Shown here: positions 43,727 to 53,407 of the stretch, in pieces
Position numbering within the stretch: the first letter of the stretch is position 1
How the letters are laid out: each line of letters opens with the position of its first letter
NCBI RefSeq assembly: GCF_001485575.1
Contig: NZ_BCNB01000006.1
Location: 2,418,001 to 2,482,000, forward strand
From: Haloarcula sp. CBA1127
Lineage (GTDB): Archaea; Halobacteriota; Halobacteria; Halobacteriales; Haloarculaceae
DNA length: 64,000 nt
Reading direction: 5' to 3'
Translations under genes and position numbers: made by a program
Notes under the pieces: generated by a model
The model's database searches: none
What the model was told of the DNA's origin: nothing
Seen by the model: the letters and a program-made list of their open reading frames with translations, nothing else

Positions 43727-44760
43727 GCACGGAAACAGGCACGCCGGACGCCGAGTCGGACCCGATCGGGTATTTCCTTGATGACATCACGTACCACGGA
43801 AAGAGCGACCGGACTCGTGCCTCCTACGAGCGCGTCCTTCGGGATTTCGAGTCCTATCTCGCGAACGGCCACCAGTCCAGTCCCGTCCGGGAGGCCTCCC
43901 ACCGGGACTGTATGGCATATGTCCACAGTCTTCGTGGAGATGTCGAGGAAAGTACTGTCGCAACGTATGCATCCTATCTACACCGGTTTTTCGCGTACAT
44001 GACCCAGGTGGGGGTCTTCGAATCGAACCCGATGACGCTGGTCATGGAGGAGATGGACGAGTCCATCAACACCGACCCGACCCGCCGAGAGATAGACCTC
44101 CAGTCGATGCGTGCGTTCGTCGACAGCGTCTCGCACCCGCTAGAGCGAGCGATCATAGTGACACTGTTGAAGACGGGAATGCGGGCCGGCGAGCTGTGTA
44201 ACCTCGATATCCGTGACCTCAACCTCGAAACCCCCGGGCCCAGACCGGAGATCCCGGTCCGAGCGGGGCTCGACGGACGTCCGGACTCATTGTTTGTGGC
44301 CGCAGACCCGGCCCGTGGCGAGGCCAGCAACGGGGAGGAACGGACCGCATCCAACAAGCGGAAACGGGAGACGACGATTCCAGTCGACGCCGAACTGGCA
44401 TCCGTGCTGCGACGCTGGCTCGCGATTCGGCCGGACACACAGTCCCCGGCAGCGCCGCTGTTTGTGTCTACAAGCGACAGCTGGGGAGAGCGGGTCACGC
44501 CGAACATGGTACACCATATCGTCGAATCCCACGCCCGCGAGTTCGGTTGGTACACGGATGGTGGCGGAGCCGAAGAGAACGTGACGCCGCACTACTTCCG
44601 GCACTTCTTCACGACGCATCTCCGGGATCGGACCGGCGACCGTGGCGTCGTCAAATACCTCAGAGGCGACGTGGCACAGGACGTCATCGATACGTACACC
44701 CACGAATGGGGGACTCGCGTCAGGGATGTGTACGAGGCCGAAATCTACTCGCTACTGTGA
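43723..44760 (+). CDS. XerA-like tyrosine recombinase
   Basis: A 345-residue tyrosine recombinase starting at MSTETGTPD, with ATGA overlap to the preceding gene; upstream in-frame residues are rejected. Core-binding domain at about 20-110 (TRASYERVLRDFESYL); catalytic Arg in TGMRAGELCNL, HxxR in TPHYFRHFFTTHL, and the nucleophile Tyr in DVIDTYTHEW. The long insert before box II (SNGEERTASNKRKRE) is typical of haloarchaeal copies. No element genes flank it, so a housekeeping role such as chromosome dimer resolution is more likely than element integration; no dif-like site was identified. Confidence 0.8.
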   Translation: MSTETGTPDAESDPIGYFLDDITYHGKSDRTRASYERVLRDFESYLANGHQSSPVREASHRDCMAYVHSLRGDVEESTVATYASYLHRFFAYMTQVGVFESNPMTLVMEEMDESINTDPTRREIDLQSMRAFVDSVSHPLERAIIVTLLKTGMRAGELCNLDIRDLNLETPGPRPEIPVRAGLDGRPDSLFVAADPARGEASNGEERTASNKRKRETTIPVDAELASVLRRWLAIRPDTQSPAAPLFVSTSDSWGERVTPNMVHHIVESHAREFGWYTDGGGAEENVTPHYFRHFFTTHLRDRTGDRGVVKYLRGDVAQDVIDTYTHEWGTRVRDVYEAEIYSLL

Positions 44761-45004
44761 TTGTTATATTATTTATCTAACACTACAGCGACAGTGTGAA
44801 TGGTGGCTGTGACACTCGTAAATCATATGCCGCTATATAGAAACAGTCGGATTCTGCTTCGCAGCTGTGCTATCTCAATGGACGATCTCAGTGACCGCAT
44901 ACGACAAGAGTATCACCGTCGCGAACGGAATGTACCCCAGAGACCGAAGACGCCAAGACTACACACGTCTCGGGGCTACCTACCCGGATGAAGTACTGAT
45001 AGGG

Positions 45005-45721
45005 CTACTCAGGGTCCAAAAGTTTCGACTCTGCGGTTCGGAGATGTTCGAGGAGCGTGGTCTTCGAGATGTCCATCTCAGCGGCGAGTTCGCGGACTGA
45101 AATCCCGCGCGGCCACTGGTAGTAGCCTGCTTCGCGGGCCGCTTCGAAGGCTCGTCGCTGAGCCGGCGTTAGCGAGTCGGTTCGCAGCCCACCCACTGAC
45201 CGCTCAGTATCGCTGTCCGGCGTGACGATGGATTCGACCGACACGTCAGCGTCGGCGTCAGCCTCGACAGCATCGAGTGCGGGCTGAATCTCGGGCCGTT
45301 CGCCGGTGAAACTCACCTGCCACCGTTCGCGGCCGTCTTCGATGCGAACGGGGGCGCTGTGGACGAACCCGTGTTCAAGTAGCGTCGGACAGACCAACTC
45401 GCCCGGGTCGTACTCCAGCAGGAACTGCCTGACGACGGTGCCCGGCGCATCGCGCTTGTGGCCGATACGCGCCTGAAGTTCCTGTATCTCCCCGGCGTGG
45501 GACGACGCGCGCACTGCGTCGAGGCAGTCCTCGACGGCCGACTTCGTGGCGCCGTACGCCGTAAACACGCCGTTGACCGATGCTGTTGGCGACTGGGCGG
45601 TCTGTTGCACCGTGTGTGCCAGGATACCGCCATCGGTGCGGTCGGTTGCTTCGATAGCCCAGCAGTTCGGGTGCCACAGGTCGAGCGTCAGTCGTGCGCC
45701 GGCGCTTTCAGTGTGACTCAT
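45005..45721 (-). CDS. Bacterio-opsin-activator-type HTH regulator (HTH_10)
   Basis: A 238-residue regulator with an N-terminal sensor-like domain of mixed alpha/beta pattern (RLTLDLWHPNCWAIEATDRT) and a C-terminal HTH_10: LTPAQRRAFEAAREAGYYQWPRG then ELAAEMDISKTTLLEHLRTAE. It lies 42 bases after the last gene of the amino acid transporter operon, in the same direction, and is the best candidate for its local regulator. Confidence 0.85.
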   Translation of the reverse strand: MSHTESAGARLTLDLWHPNCWAIEATDRTDGGILAHTVQQTAQSPTASVNGVFTAYGATKSAVEDCLDAVRASSHAGEIQELQARIGHKRDAPGTVVRQFLLEYDPGELVCPTLLEHGFVHSAPVRIEDGRERWQVSFTGERPEIQPALDAVEADADADVSVESIVTPDSDTERSVGGLRTDSLTPAQRRAFEAAREAGYYQWPRGISVRELAAEMDISKTTLLEHLRTAESKLLDPE

Positions 45722-45763
45722 GGGGTGTGCTGAAATGATTGGTCGGCGGCCCTAAGAGAGTGG

Positions 45764-46750
45764 TCATTGTCTAGTGTGCCCAACACCGGCGGTTGCAGTG
45801 TGCGATTCGACGCGGTCCATCAGTGCTGATGCCGATACGACCAGAGCCAGATACAGTATCGCTACCAGCACGAACAGTTCTGTATACTGGTACGTCTCGT
45901 TAGCGAGGGTGCTTGTCCTGCCGTACAGTTCCTGAACCGTAATGAAACTCGCCAGCGAGGAGTACTTGATGAGATACACGAGTTCGTTCGTCCAGCTGGG
46001 AAGCGCGAGTCGCAGACCCTGTGGAACGACGACGTACCGTATCCCTTCGAGCTTCGAGAGCCCAATTGCGCGTGCGGCAGTCAACTGGCCGCCGTCGACC
46101 GAGTCCAGTGACGCGCGCAGATATTCGGACTGGTAGGCGGCGCTGTTCAGCGTGAAACTGATGACGGCGACCCAGAACGCCTGTGCCGGGACGAAGCCGA
46201 CACCGACTCCCGGGACGCCCCTGAGAACCTGCGTCAGTGAGGTCGCGAAGTAGAGGACGAACAACTGTGCGAGCAGTGGCGTTCCACGGATGAGTTCCGT
46301 GTACGACAGAGCGAGCCAGCGGGCCCACCGCCCGCCGTACACGCGAACGACGCTGAGCGGGAGCGCCAGCGCGAACCCGAGACAGACACTGAAGACCGTC
46401 AGTAGAACCGTCGTCCAGATGCCGTGTGCCAGCGCCGGCAGGTACGCTGTCGCGTCAGCGGCAAATCGGAGTGTGTCAGCGACCCATGCCAGCGGCGCTC
46501 CGGCAGCACCGAGTGGCGCGGCGAGCGATGCGACGGTATCCGCTGCTGTCAGGAACGGGGCCGCCGGGAGAAACGGTGTGCCACGGTCGAATCCGGAGAC
46601 TCCTGCGAGGACGAAATCAGTGGTCCAGCGGGCGAGAACCCAGACCCAGAACAGTGCCAGACCGACTGTAAGTGGACGGACGGTAAAGACCGTCCCGACG
46701 CGGTCACGCAGCCCTGTATTCGGCGACGTTGTCGATTCGGCCGTGCTCAT
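45764..46750 (-). CDS. Polar amino acid ABC transporter permease (longer subunit)
   Basis: A 328-residue HisM/GlnP-family permease. The EAA-type loop ARAIGLSKLEGIRYVVVPQGLRLALPSW is clear in its elements, and ELIRGTPLLAQLFVLYF is the family signature. The N-terminal ~120 residues carry an additional hydrophobic helix and a hydrophobic loop not found in the 226-residue partner. It forms the channel with the second permease. The start overlaps the ATPase stop by four bases. Confidence 0.9.
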   Translation of the reverse strand: MSTAESTTSPNTGLRDRVGTVFTVRPLTVGLALFWVWVLARWTTDFVLAGVSGFDRGTPFLPAAPFLTAADTVASLAAPLGAAGAPLAWVADTLRFAADATAYLPALAHGIWTTVLLTVFSVCLGFALALPLSVVRVYGGRWARWLALSYTELIRGTPLLAQLFVLYFATSLTQVLRGVPGVGVGFVPAQAFWVAVISFTLNSAAYQSEYLRASLDSVDGGQLTAARAIGLSKLEGIRYVVVPQGLRLALPSWTNELVYLIKYSSLASFITVQELYGRTSTLANETYQYTELFVLVAILYLALVVSASALMDRVESHTATAGVGHTRQ

Positions 46751-47499
46751 GCCGTCTCCTCGTGTGCGTGCAATCTGCTCAGGAACTGTTCGGTTCGGTC
46801 CGCTGTGGGGTTCTGGAACAGTTGCTCCGGTGGGCCGTGTTCGACGATCTCGCCGTCGTCGAGGAACACGATGTCAGACGCGGCCGACCGGGCGAAGTCC
46901 ATCTCGTGACTGACGACGAGCATCGTGATGCCCTCCGCTGCGAGGTCGCGCATCACCTCGACGACCTCACCGACGAGTTCGGGGTCGAGGGCGCTGGTCG
47001 GCTCGTCGAACAGCAGCAGTTCCGGGTCCATCGCGAGTGCGCGCGCGATGCCGACACGCTGTTTCTGCCCGCCGGAGAGTTCAGCGGGGTAGGAGTCCGC
47101 CTGTTCCAGCAGTCCGACCTGTTCGAGGTGGTTCCGTCCGGCCGCCTCGGCGTCAGCAGCGTCCATGCCGAGTACTTTTTTCGGGCCGAGCGTGACGTTT
47201 TCGAGCGCGGTCAGGTGCGCAAAGAGGTTGAAATCCTGAAACACCATGCCGACCTGCTTTCGGAGTTCGTTGACGTCGGTGTCTGCCCCAGTCACGTCGT
47301 CCCCATCGAGCGCAATCCGGCCACTGTTGATCTCGGTTAGCCGGTTCACACATCGGAGCAACGTGGATTTGCCCGAACCGCTGGGACCGATGAGGACTGT
47401 CACGTCGCCTTGGTCCATCTCGAGGCCAACGCCTTCCAGTACTTCTTCGCTCCCGTAGGACTTGTGCAGATCGTCGATTGAGAGTAATGGCTGTGTCAT
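46747..47499 (-). CDS. Polar amino acid ABC transporter ATPase
   Basis: A 250-residue GlnQ/HisP-type ATPase: Walker A GPSGSGKSTLLRCVNRL, signature LSGGQKQRVGIARALA, Walker B LLFDEPTSALDPELVGEV, switch VVSHEMDFA. Overlaps both permease genes by four bases, so translation is coupled. It energises import of the amino acid captured by the lipoprotein. Confidence 0.94.
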   Translation of the reverse strand: MTQPLLSIDDLHKSYGSEEVLEGVGLEMDQGDVTVLIGPSGSGKSTLLRCVNRLTEINSGRIALDGDDVTGADTDVNELRKQVGMVFQDFNLFAHLTALENVTLGPKKVLGMDAADAEAAGRNHLEQVGLLEQADSYPAELSGGQKQRVGIARALAMDPELLLFDEPTSALDPELVGEVVEVMRDLAAEGITMLVVSHEMDFARSAASDIVFLDDGEIVEHGPPEQLFQNPTADRTEQFLSRLHAHEETA

Positions 47500-48176
47500 G
47501 TCGTTCCCTCCGGTACTGCGTAGTAGTCGCTGAGTCTGTCGAGCGACCGGTTTGTCGCGAACGTCAGCACGAAGTAGACGAGGCTGACGGCGAGGAATAT
47601 CTCCAGCGCTGCGGTCGATTGTCCGCCTTCGTAGAGGTTCTGGCCCGTCGTCAGCAGTTCGCCAATACCGATGACGATGGCAATGCTTGTGTCCTTGAGG
47701 ACGATGGTAAACTCGTTCTGGAATCCCGGAACGCTCCGACGGAGTGCCTGCGGGACGACGACGTGCCGAATCGCTTCGAATCGGGACATCGCGACGGCGC
47801 GTGCCGCTTCCAGCTGCCCGTCGTCGACGCTCTGGAGCGCACCGCGGAAGATCTGAGACTGGTAGGCGGCGCTCCGGAGGCCGAGTGCGATAGTCGCCGT
47901 GACGAACGCGCTACTGGAGATAGAGAGGCCGAAGTACAGGATCATAATGATGACCAGCAGCGGGGTACCACGGAGGACAACCCCGACCTGTTCGACCAGC
48001 CGCCGGGATCTGTCCGAGCCGTACACTTCTATCGCACCGGCCGGAAACCCGACGACGAATCCCAAGAGAATGCTGGCTACGGTGAGCGCGATAGTGACGA
48101 CTGTCCCCCCGAGCAACAGGCCCATGTTGTCGACGACGAACTGCCAGTCGGCGGCCTGGAGTAGGAGTGCTGCCAT
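47496..48176 (-). CDS. Polar amino acid ABC transporter permease (shorter subunit)
   Basis: A 226-residue permease of the HisM/GlnP family with about five helices, the EAA loop region ARAVAMSRFEAIRHVVVPQ, and the signature VVLRGTPLLVIIMILYFG. It begins four bases after the stop of the binding-protein gene. Pairs with the 328-residue permease. Confidence 0.92.
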   Translation of the reverse strand: MAALLLQAADWQFVVDNMGLLLGGTVVTIALTVASILLGFVVGFPAGAIEVYGSDRSRRLVEQVGVVLRGTPLLVIIMILYFGLSISSSAFVTATIALGLRSAAYQSQIFRGALQSVDDGQLEAARAVAMSRFEAIRHVVVPQALRRSVPGFQNEFTIVLKDTSIAIVIGIGELLTTGQNLYEGGQSTAALEIFLAVSLVYFVLTFATNRSLDRLSDYYAVPEGTT

Positions 48177-48180
48177 GGCC

Positions 48181-48969
48181 TCACTTCTGTCCGAACCACT
48201 TCTCGGTCAGGTCACGGTACGTCCCGTCGTCCTCAACGGTGGTCAGCCCGCTGTTGAGCGCGTCCGCGAGGTCATCGTTACCGGACTGAATCCCGAAGCC
48301 GAACTGCTCGCCGGTTTCGTGGACGAACGCGGACTTGATCGGGCGATCTGCCACGAACGAGTTCGCGACGGGGACGTCGATGATGATGACGTCGACGTTT
48401 TCGTTCAGCAAATCCTCGACGGCGAGCACGTAGTTGCCGTACGCGTTGTACTGAGACTCCGGAATCGTCCCCGCTTCGATGAGCTGGTCTTTGATGACGG
48501 ATTCACCAGTCGTCCCCTTCTGTGCCCCGACCGTCGCCCCGGAGAGATCCTCTAGCGACGACGGCGAGAACGACCCGCTCTCCCGGACGATGATGGCCTG
48601 ATTCGAACTGTAGTACGGGTCGGAGAAATCGATCGCTTCGTCACGGTCGTCGTTGATAGTCATGCCCGCCGCGACGACGTCGACGTTACCGTTGTTCAGC
48701 GCTGGGATGAGTGATTTGAACTCCAGTTCTTCCCAGCCGCTCAGTTCGTACTCCGTCGCCGCGACAACGGCCTCCAGCAACTCGACGTCGAAGCCGACGA
48801 GTTCGCCGTCCTGTTTCATCTCAAACGGCGGAAAGCCCGGCGCTGTGCCCGCGGTGAGCGTCTGTGAGTCCCCGCTGCCCGATTGACAGCCAGCGACCGA
48901 CAGGGTCGCGACAGTGCCACCGATTGCCTGCAGATACCTCCGTCTGTCTACGCGTGCCTCTCGTGGCAT
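48181..48969 (-). CDS. Family-3 solute-binding lipoprotein, probable arginine/lysine/ornithine binder
   Basis: A 262-residue binding protein. The signal has the twin-arginine-like DRRRYLQAIGG and lipobox VAGC. Family-3 features: TAGTAPGFPPFEMKQDGELVGFD region, VVAAGMTINDDRDEAIDFSDPYY, and GAQKGTTGE. Substrate inferred from the arginase, aminotransferase and glutamate dehydrogenase genes upstream. First gene of the transporter operon; its TATA box lies 27 bases upstream, so the mRNA is probably leaderless. Confidence 0.85.
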   Translation of the reverse strand: MPREARVDRRRYLQAIGGTVATLSVAGCQSGSGDSQTLTAGTAPGFPPFEMKQDGELVGFDVELLEAVVAATEYELSGWEELEFKSLIPALNNGNVDVVAAGMTINDDRDEAIDFSDPYYSSNQAIIVRESGSFSPSSLEDLSGATVGAQKGTTGESVIKDQLIEAGTIPESQYNAYGNYVLAVEDLLNENVDVIIIDVPVANSFVADRPIKSAFVHETGEQFGFGIQSGNDDLADALNSGLTTVEDDGTYRDLTEKWFGQK

Positions 48970-48990
48970 AGTGCCACAATCGAATTAATC

Positions 48991-49015
48991 ATATTTTAAC
49001 ATTGCGGTTACCGCA
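48991..49015 (-). promoter_or_regulatory. Promoter and palindromic operator of the amino acid transporter operon
   Basis: TATA element TTAAAATAT (minus strand, 48991-49000) centred about 27 bases before the ATG, with a 13-bp perfect palindrome TGCGGTTACCGCA at 49003-49015 immediately upstream, where an activator or repressor would sit. Position fits control by the HTH_10 gene at 45005 or the IclR gene at 53408. Confidence 0.55.
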
Positions 49016-49028
49016 GAAGTCGCGAGAG

Positions 49029-50351
49029 TCAGGCCGACGCGACAGGGTCTGCAACCTCGGTAAACACCGAATCGAGGATGTCGAGACAGAGTTCCAGTTC
49101 GCGCTCGGTGACATCGAGTGGCGGGAGGAGTCGGAGTGATTTCTGGCCACAGCCGAGCGTGAGGAGGCCGTGCTGGAGCGCGGTTTCCATCACGGCGTCG
49201 CGGCGGTCGGCCGTATCGAACTCCAGAGCGATCATCAGGCCGAGACCACGAACGTCCTCAACCAGCTGACGGTCCGCCGAGATCTCGCGGAGCCGATCCA
49301 TGAAGTACGTCCCCTTCTCGGCGGCGTTGTCCAGTAGGTCGTGGTCCTCGATAGCGGCAAGCGTCAGCGCGCCGCGCATCGAGCCGAGGATATCGCCGGC
49401 CCCCCACGTCGAGGAGAGCCGCGACGTTTCCGACGGGAAGATGTCCGAGCGGGAGATGGTCGCGCCGACCCGGAGCGCTTTGGCGCTCGTGATGACATCC
49501 GGCTCGATGTCGTAGTGGTCGACGGCCCACATTTCGCCCGTGCGACCGGCTCCCGACTGGATTTCGTCGGCGATGATCGGGATGTCGTGTTCCTGGCAGA
49601 GGTCGTCGACGGCCGAGAGGAACTCGGGGCTCGGGACGCGATAGCCGCCTTCGCCCTGTATCGGCTCTAAGATGAGGAACGCGACTTCCTCGGGCGGGAT
49701 GTGGCCGGTGTCTGCGTCGAGTTTCGAACGGAGGCGCTCGACGCCGGCTTCGGAGTACTCCACGTCGTGAATCCCGCTGAGTTCGGGGAATTTCCGTCGA
49801 TAGACGGACTTCGAACGGTTCAGCGAGAGCGCTCCCAGGGTCCGACCGTGGAACGCACCGTCGAAGGTAATTCCGTACTTCGGCGTCTCGCAGTTGTCGT
49901 AACAGATCTTCATCGCGTTCTCGACGGCCTCTGCGCCGGAGTTCGAGAGGAAGACGGTGTCGAAGTCGTAGTGGCTAGTAATGTCGGTCAACCGATCCAT
50001 CAGGTGAGCAGGACCCGGCAGCGACGTTTCGTCGGGCGAGCCCCCGGTGCTGACGTAGAAGTCCTGGCCGGCGATTTTCAGCGGGTCGACCATGTCGAAC
50101 TCGTCGGCCCGGTCGAGCACTTTCGGGTTGTTGTAGCCGAGCGGCGACGCGGCGACGTGGCAGGTGAAATCGAGCAGGACGTTGCCGTCCGCGTCTGTAC
50201 AGAACGGACCGATTGCGTCCTCAGTGATGTCCCAGACGAAATCATACACGTACGTGCTCGGCGCGGCGGTTTCGTGGTGGTACTCGACCCACTCGCTGCT
50301 CCGTGGGCCAGGAAGGCTATCGACACGCGGCTCCGCAGTATCGCGGTCCAT
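49029..50351 (-). CDS. Class III aminotransferase, probable ornithine aminotransferase
   Basis: A 440-residue PLP-dependent class III aminotransferase. Recognised segments: FLSNSGAEAVENAMKICYD, AFHGRTLGALSLNRSK, ILEPIQGEGGYRVPS, the PLP-Asp segment PIIADEIQSGAGRTGEMWA, and the Schiff-base Lys in ITSAKALRVG. Downstream of arginase in gene order, it would convert ornithine to glutamate semialdehyde; a 4-aminobutyrate transaminase is the main alternative. A TATA-like GGTAATAAATC at 50373-50382 lies 26 bases before the ATG, so it has its own promoter. Confidence 0.82.
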   Translation of the reverse strand: MDRDTAEPRVDSLPGPRSSEWVEYHHETAAPSTYVYDFVWDITEDAIGPFCTDADGNVLLDFTCHVAASPLGYNNPKVLDRADEFDMVDPLKIAGQDFYVSTGGSPDETSLPGPAHLMDRLTDITSHYDFDTVFLSNSGAEAVENAMKICYDNCETPKYGITFDGAFHGRTLGALSLNRSKSVYRRKFPELSGIHDVEYSEAGVERLRSKLDADTGHIPPEEVAFLILEPIQGEGGYRVPSPEFLSAVDDLCQEHDIPIIADEIQSGAGRTGEMWAVDHYDIEPDVITSAKALRVGATISRSDIFPSETSRLSSTWGAGDILGSMRGALTLAAIEDHDLLDNAAEKGTYFMDRLREISADRQLVEDVRGLGLMIALEFDTADRRDAVMETALQHGLLTLGCGQKSLRLLPPLDVTERELELCLDILDSVFTEVADPVASA

Positions 50352-50445
50352 GCTAACATAAAGGCAATCATTGGTAATAAATCACTGTGTTCCGGCCCCG
50401 CGTTGCGGACACGCAATTGAGTCCTTACTGCGGTTCGAAACTGGG

Positions 50446-51393
50446 CTACAGGATCCGCTTGCCGAACGCGCTGGCGGCGAGTTCGGCCGCTCGCTCGCCC
50501 GTCGTGTTGCGCTGGTCGAGGATGGGATTGACCTCGACGACGTCGAGCGAGCGCAGCACCGATTCGGCGGCGTCGCGGTCGGCGACCCGTTCCATCGCCG
50601 TATGTGCCTCCCGGTAGGTGACGCCGCCTGGGACTGGTGTCCCGACCCCTGGCGCGTCGTCCGGGTCGAGCCAGTCGAGGTCGAGGCTGACGTGAATATC
50701 GTCGACGCCGTCGGTCGCGATGTCGAGCGCTTCGTCGGTGACTGGGCCGATACCCCGCCTGTCGATGTCTTCCATCGTGAAGACGGAGATGTCACTCTCG
50801 CGGAGGACTGCTCGTTCGTCGGCATCGAGGCTCCGCGCGCCGACGATGATGGTGTTCTCCTCGGCGACGTTTGGGGCGGTCGCCCACGGCATCTCTGCGA
50901 AGTCGCCGTAACCGTGAGCGGCCGCAAGCGGCATCCCGTGGACGTTGCCGCTGGGCGAGGTCGTCGGGGTGTTGTAATCCCCGTGCGCGTCGAACCAGAT
51001 GACGCCGAGTTCGGACGCCTGAGCCGCACCGCGCATCGTGCCCATCGCGATAGAGTGGTCACCGCCTAACACCAGCGGGACGCTCCCGTCGGCTATTTCT
51101 GTCGCCACCCGGTCGGCAAGGGTGTCGGTCATCTCCGCGATAGCATCGAGGTACTTCGCACTGGCGTCGGCGGACGCCGGTTGGGACTGTAGCGTCGGCG
51201 GTGAAAGGTCCCCCACGTCAGTGTAGTCGACGCCGGCCGTGTCGAGCGCGGCGCTGAGGCCGCCGTAACGAATCGCCGACGGTCCCATGTCGACGCCACG
51301 CCGGTCGGCACCGAGCGCGAACGGAACACCGAGCACCGCGACGGGTGACACTGGGCGACTGTGGTCTCGCGAGTGGGTAGATTGAAGCGACAT
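50446..51393 (-). CDS. rocF: Arginase
   Basis: A 315-residue ureohydrolase hydrolysing arginine to ornithine and urea. Binuclear manganese site segments are GGDHSIAMG, WFDAHGDYNTP and SLDLDWLDPDDAPG. RRGVDMGPSAIRYGGL near the N-terminus and SGNVHGMPLA are arginase rather than agmatinase signatures. It begins six bases after the glutamate dehydrogenase stop codon, indicating one transcript. Confidence 0.92.
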   Translation of the reverse strand: MSLQSTHSRDHSRPVSPVAVLGVPFALGADRRGVDMGPSAIRYGGLSAALDTAGVDYTDVGDLSPPTLQSQPASADASAKYLDAIAEMTDTLADRVATEIADGSVPLVLGGDHSIAMGTMRGAAQASELGVIWFDAHGDYNTPTTSPSGNVHGMPLAAAHGYGDFAEMPWATAPNVAEENTIIVGARSLDADERAVLRESDISVFTMEDIDRRGIGPVTDEALDIATDGVDDIHVSLDLDWLDPDDAPGVGTPVPGGVTYREAHTAMERVADRDAAESVLRSLDVVEVNPILDQRNTTGERAAELAASAFGKRIL

Positions 51394-51399
51394 CCGTTA

Positions 51400-52683
51400 C
51401 TACGGCCATAGCCCACGGGCGTTCATAGCGTCACCGATTCGCGAGAGCGCGACGATGTAGGCAGCCGTTCGCCACGTGACGTCACGGTCCTCAACCTCGG
51501 CCTGAAGGGCCTCCCAGGCATCGAGCATCTCGGCTTCGAGTTCTTCGTTGACCTCCTCGCGGGACCAACTCCGGCGATTGATGTGCTGGAGCCACTCGAA
51601 GTAGCTCACGGTGACGCCACCGGCGTTGGCGAGGATATCCGGGATAACTGGGATGTCGCGCTCCTTGAACACTGTATCGGCCGCTGTCGTTGTCGGGCCG
51701 TTCGCCCCTTCGACGATGATGCTTGCCTGCACGTCCGCAGCGTTCTCCTCGGTCAGGACGTTCCCGACTGCTGCGGGAATGAGGACATCGACATCGAGTT
51801 CCAGTAGCTCGGCGTTGGATAGCTGCCGTGGTGCGTCAACAGCCCCCAGCTGGCCGTGCTCGTCACCATCGGCGGAAATGGATTCGATATCGAGGCCGGA
51901 TTCGTCGTAGATACCGCCGTCGACATCGCTGACAGCGACAACAGAAGCGCCCCATGAATCGAGGAGGCGTGCGGCGTTCGCGCCCACAGCGCCGAAGCCC
52001 TGTACAGCCACAGTGGCTCCCTCGACGCTCCCATCGTAGTAGTCGAGTGCTTCGCGGGCAACGATAGCGACGCTCCGACCAGGTGCTTCCTCGCGGCCGT
52101 GGGTCCCGCCGACTGCCGTCGGTTTGCCGGTCACAATGCCGGGGACCGTCTCGCCTTCCTGCATCGAATACGCGTCCATGAACCAGGCGACGGTCTGCTC
52201 GTCGGTCCCCATATCGGGTGCGGGGATGTCTTTCGTCGGCCCGACAACTTCGCGTAGTTCCTCGGCGAACCGGCGGGTCAACTGCTCGGTCTCCTGTGCA
52301 TCGAGCGTCGACGGATCGACGACGATGCCGCCCTTCGCGCCGCCGAAGGGCAGGTCCATCACCGCACACTTCCACGTCATCAACATCGCCAGCGCCGTAC
52401 ACTCCTCGGCGGAGACGCTTGGGTGGTATCGCATACCACCTTTGTACGGCCCTCGGACCTCGAAGTGCTGGACGCGATACCCGCTGAACACCTCAACGCT
52501 CCCGTCGGTTCGGCGGATCGGAACAGATACTTCGACCGTTTTCGATGGGTGGCGGAGCTGCTCAAGCATCCCCTCAGAAAGGTCGAGGTGTTCAGCTGCT
52601 TGCTCCAGCTGGTGGCGGGCAGTCGCGATTGGCGATTCGTCCTCGTCTGTCGCTTGCTCTGATGGCTCCTTCTGTGTGCTCAT
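51400..52683 (-). CDS. gdhA: Glutamate dehydrogenase
   Basis: A 427-residue Glu/Leu/Phe/Val dehydrogenase. Catalytic Lys in [14 protein letters not shown]; substrate-binding [12 protein letters not shown] and [15 protein letters not shown]-type region; dinucleotide motif [15 protein letters not shown]. It deaminates glutamate to 2-oxoglutarate, completing arginine breakdown. It is the first gene of a gdhA-arginase unit. No TATA box is visible at leaderless distance; ATATTTATTAAC at 52833-52844 (minus strand) suggests a leader of about 130 bases. Confidence 0.94.
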   Translation of the reverse strand: MSTQKEPSEQATDEDESPIATARHQLEQAAEHLDLSEGMLEQLRHPSKTVEVSVPIRRTDGSVEVFSGYRVQHFEVRGPYKGGMRYHPSVSAEECTALAMLMTWKCAVMDLPFGGAKGGIVVDPSTLDAQETEQLTRRFAEELREVVGPTKDIPAPDMGTDEQTVAWFMDAYSMQEGETVPGIVTGKPTAVGGTHGREEAPGRSVAIVAREALDYYDGSVEGATVAVQGFGAVGANAARLLDSWGASVVAVSDVDGGIYDESGLDIESISADGDEHGQLGAVDAPRQLSNAELLELDVDVLIPAAVGNVLTEENAADVQASIIVEGANGPTTTAADTVFKERDIPVIPDILANAGGVTVSYFEWLQHINRRSWSREEVNEELEAEMLDAWEALQAEVEDRDVTWRTAAYIVALSRIGDAMNARGLWP

Positions 52684-53407
52684 GATTGGGTTGTAGGTTC
52701 GGCGGTGCGTACGCCCACTCGCTTCGGGACCAATGGGGCGAGTACGCTGGGTTGTTCAGCACGCTGTGTCCGTATGTACTGTCAACATCCGACGGCTGGA
52801 GTGAGACAGTGTATCGGCACCAATACCGGTATTGTTAATAAATATTTGGGACCGTCTGCGGGAGGAATAGTTTGAACATAGCAAAACCATTGAGGAATCC
52901 ATATTGGTCGCTTGTAGGGTATTACGAGCCATATCAGCGGCTCATTTGCGGAATATTCCACAAATATGGACTTGATATACTCAATATAGATGAGGCCACA
53001 CTGGTCAGATGGAGCCGCGCCAGATGGTACAAATATCGATGTAGCCGTGCTATACCATGACCTGATACTGAACAAAGAATTACCCCGTGTTTTGACTATC
53101 TCAAAATAGACTTGGCATGGCAGTGGCGGAGCACTATACTGGGAGAGACCACCCTCGACAGGTGTACGTTCCGCGGCAACCCGCCGAAAATAGCCTGTAG
53201 GCATAACTATCGGGCCTGATACGCTATCTCCGCGAACTTACTAACGATGGTACGACTGTTATTGTGGCTCATTTGCCGGGTGAATCGCTCCGGTCGACGG
53301 TCACAGTAGCGCAGCCGATATTTGAGCTATCCAAATGCTGGAGGCCGGATGCCGTCGTCGGGTAGTGATCGTCGCCGACACACAGCGACGAGCGTCTGAC
53401 GACGCTG
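52684..53407. other. Long AT-rich intergenic region between gdhA and the IclR gene
   Basis: About 720 bases without a credible gene. It contains several AT-rich blocks, including the likely gdhA promoter at 52833-52844 and CCATAT...ATATGG segments near 52930-52970. The remainder shows no coding character, so it may hold regulatory sites or a decayed gene. Confidence 0.4.

Noticed and set aside
52872-53060. A 62-codon plus-strand ORF in the gdhA-IclR gap
   Set aside because: AT-rich with aromatic-rich product and no ribosome-binding context; more likely regulatory DNA.
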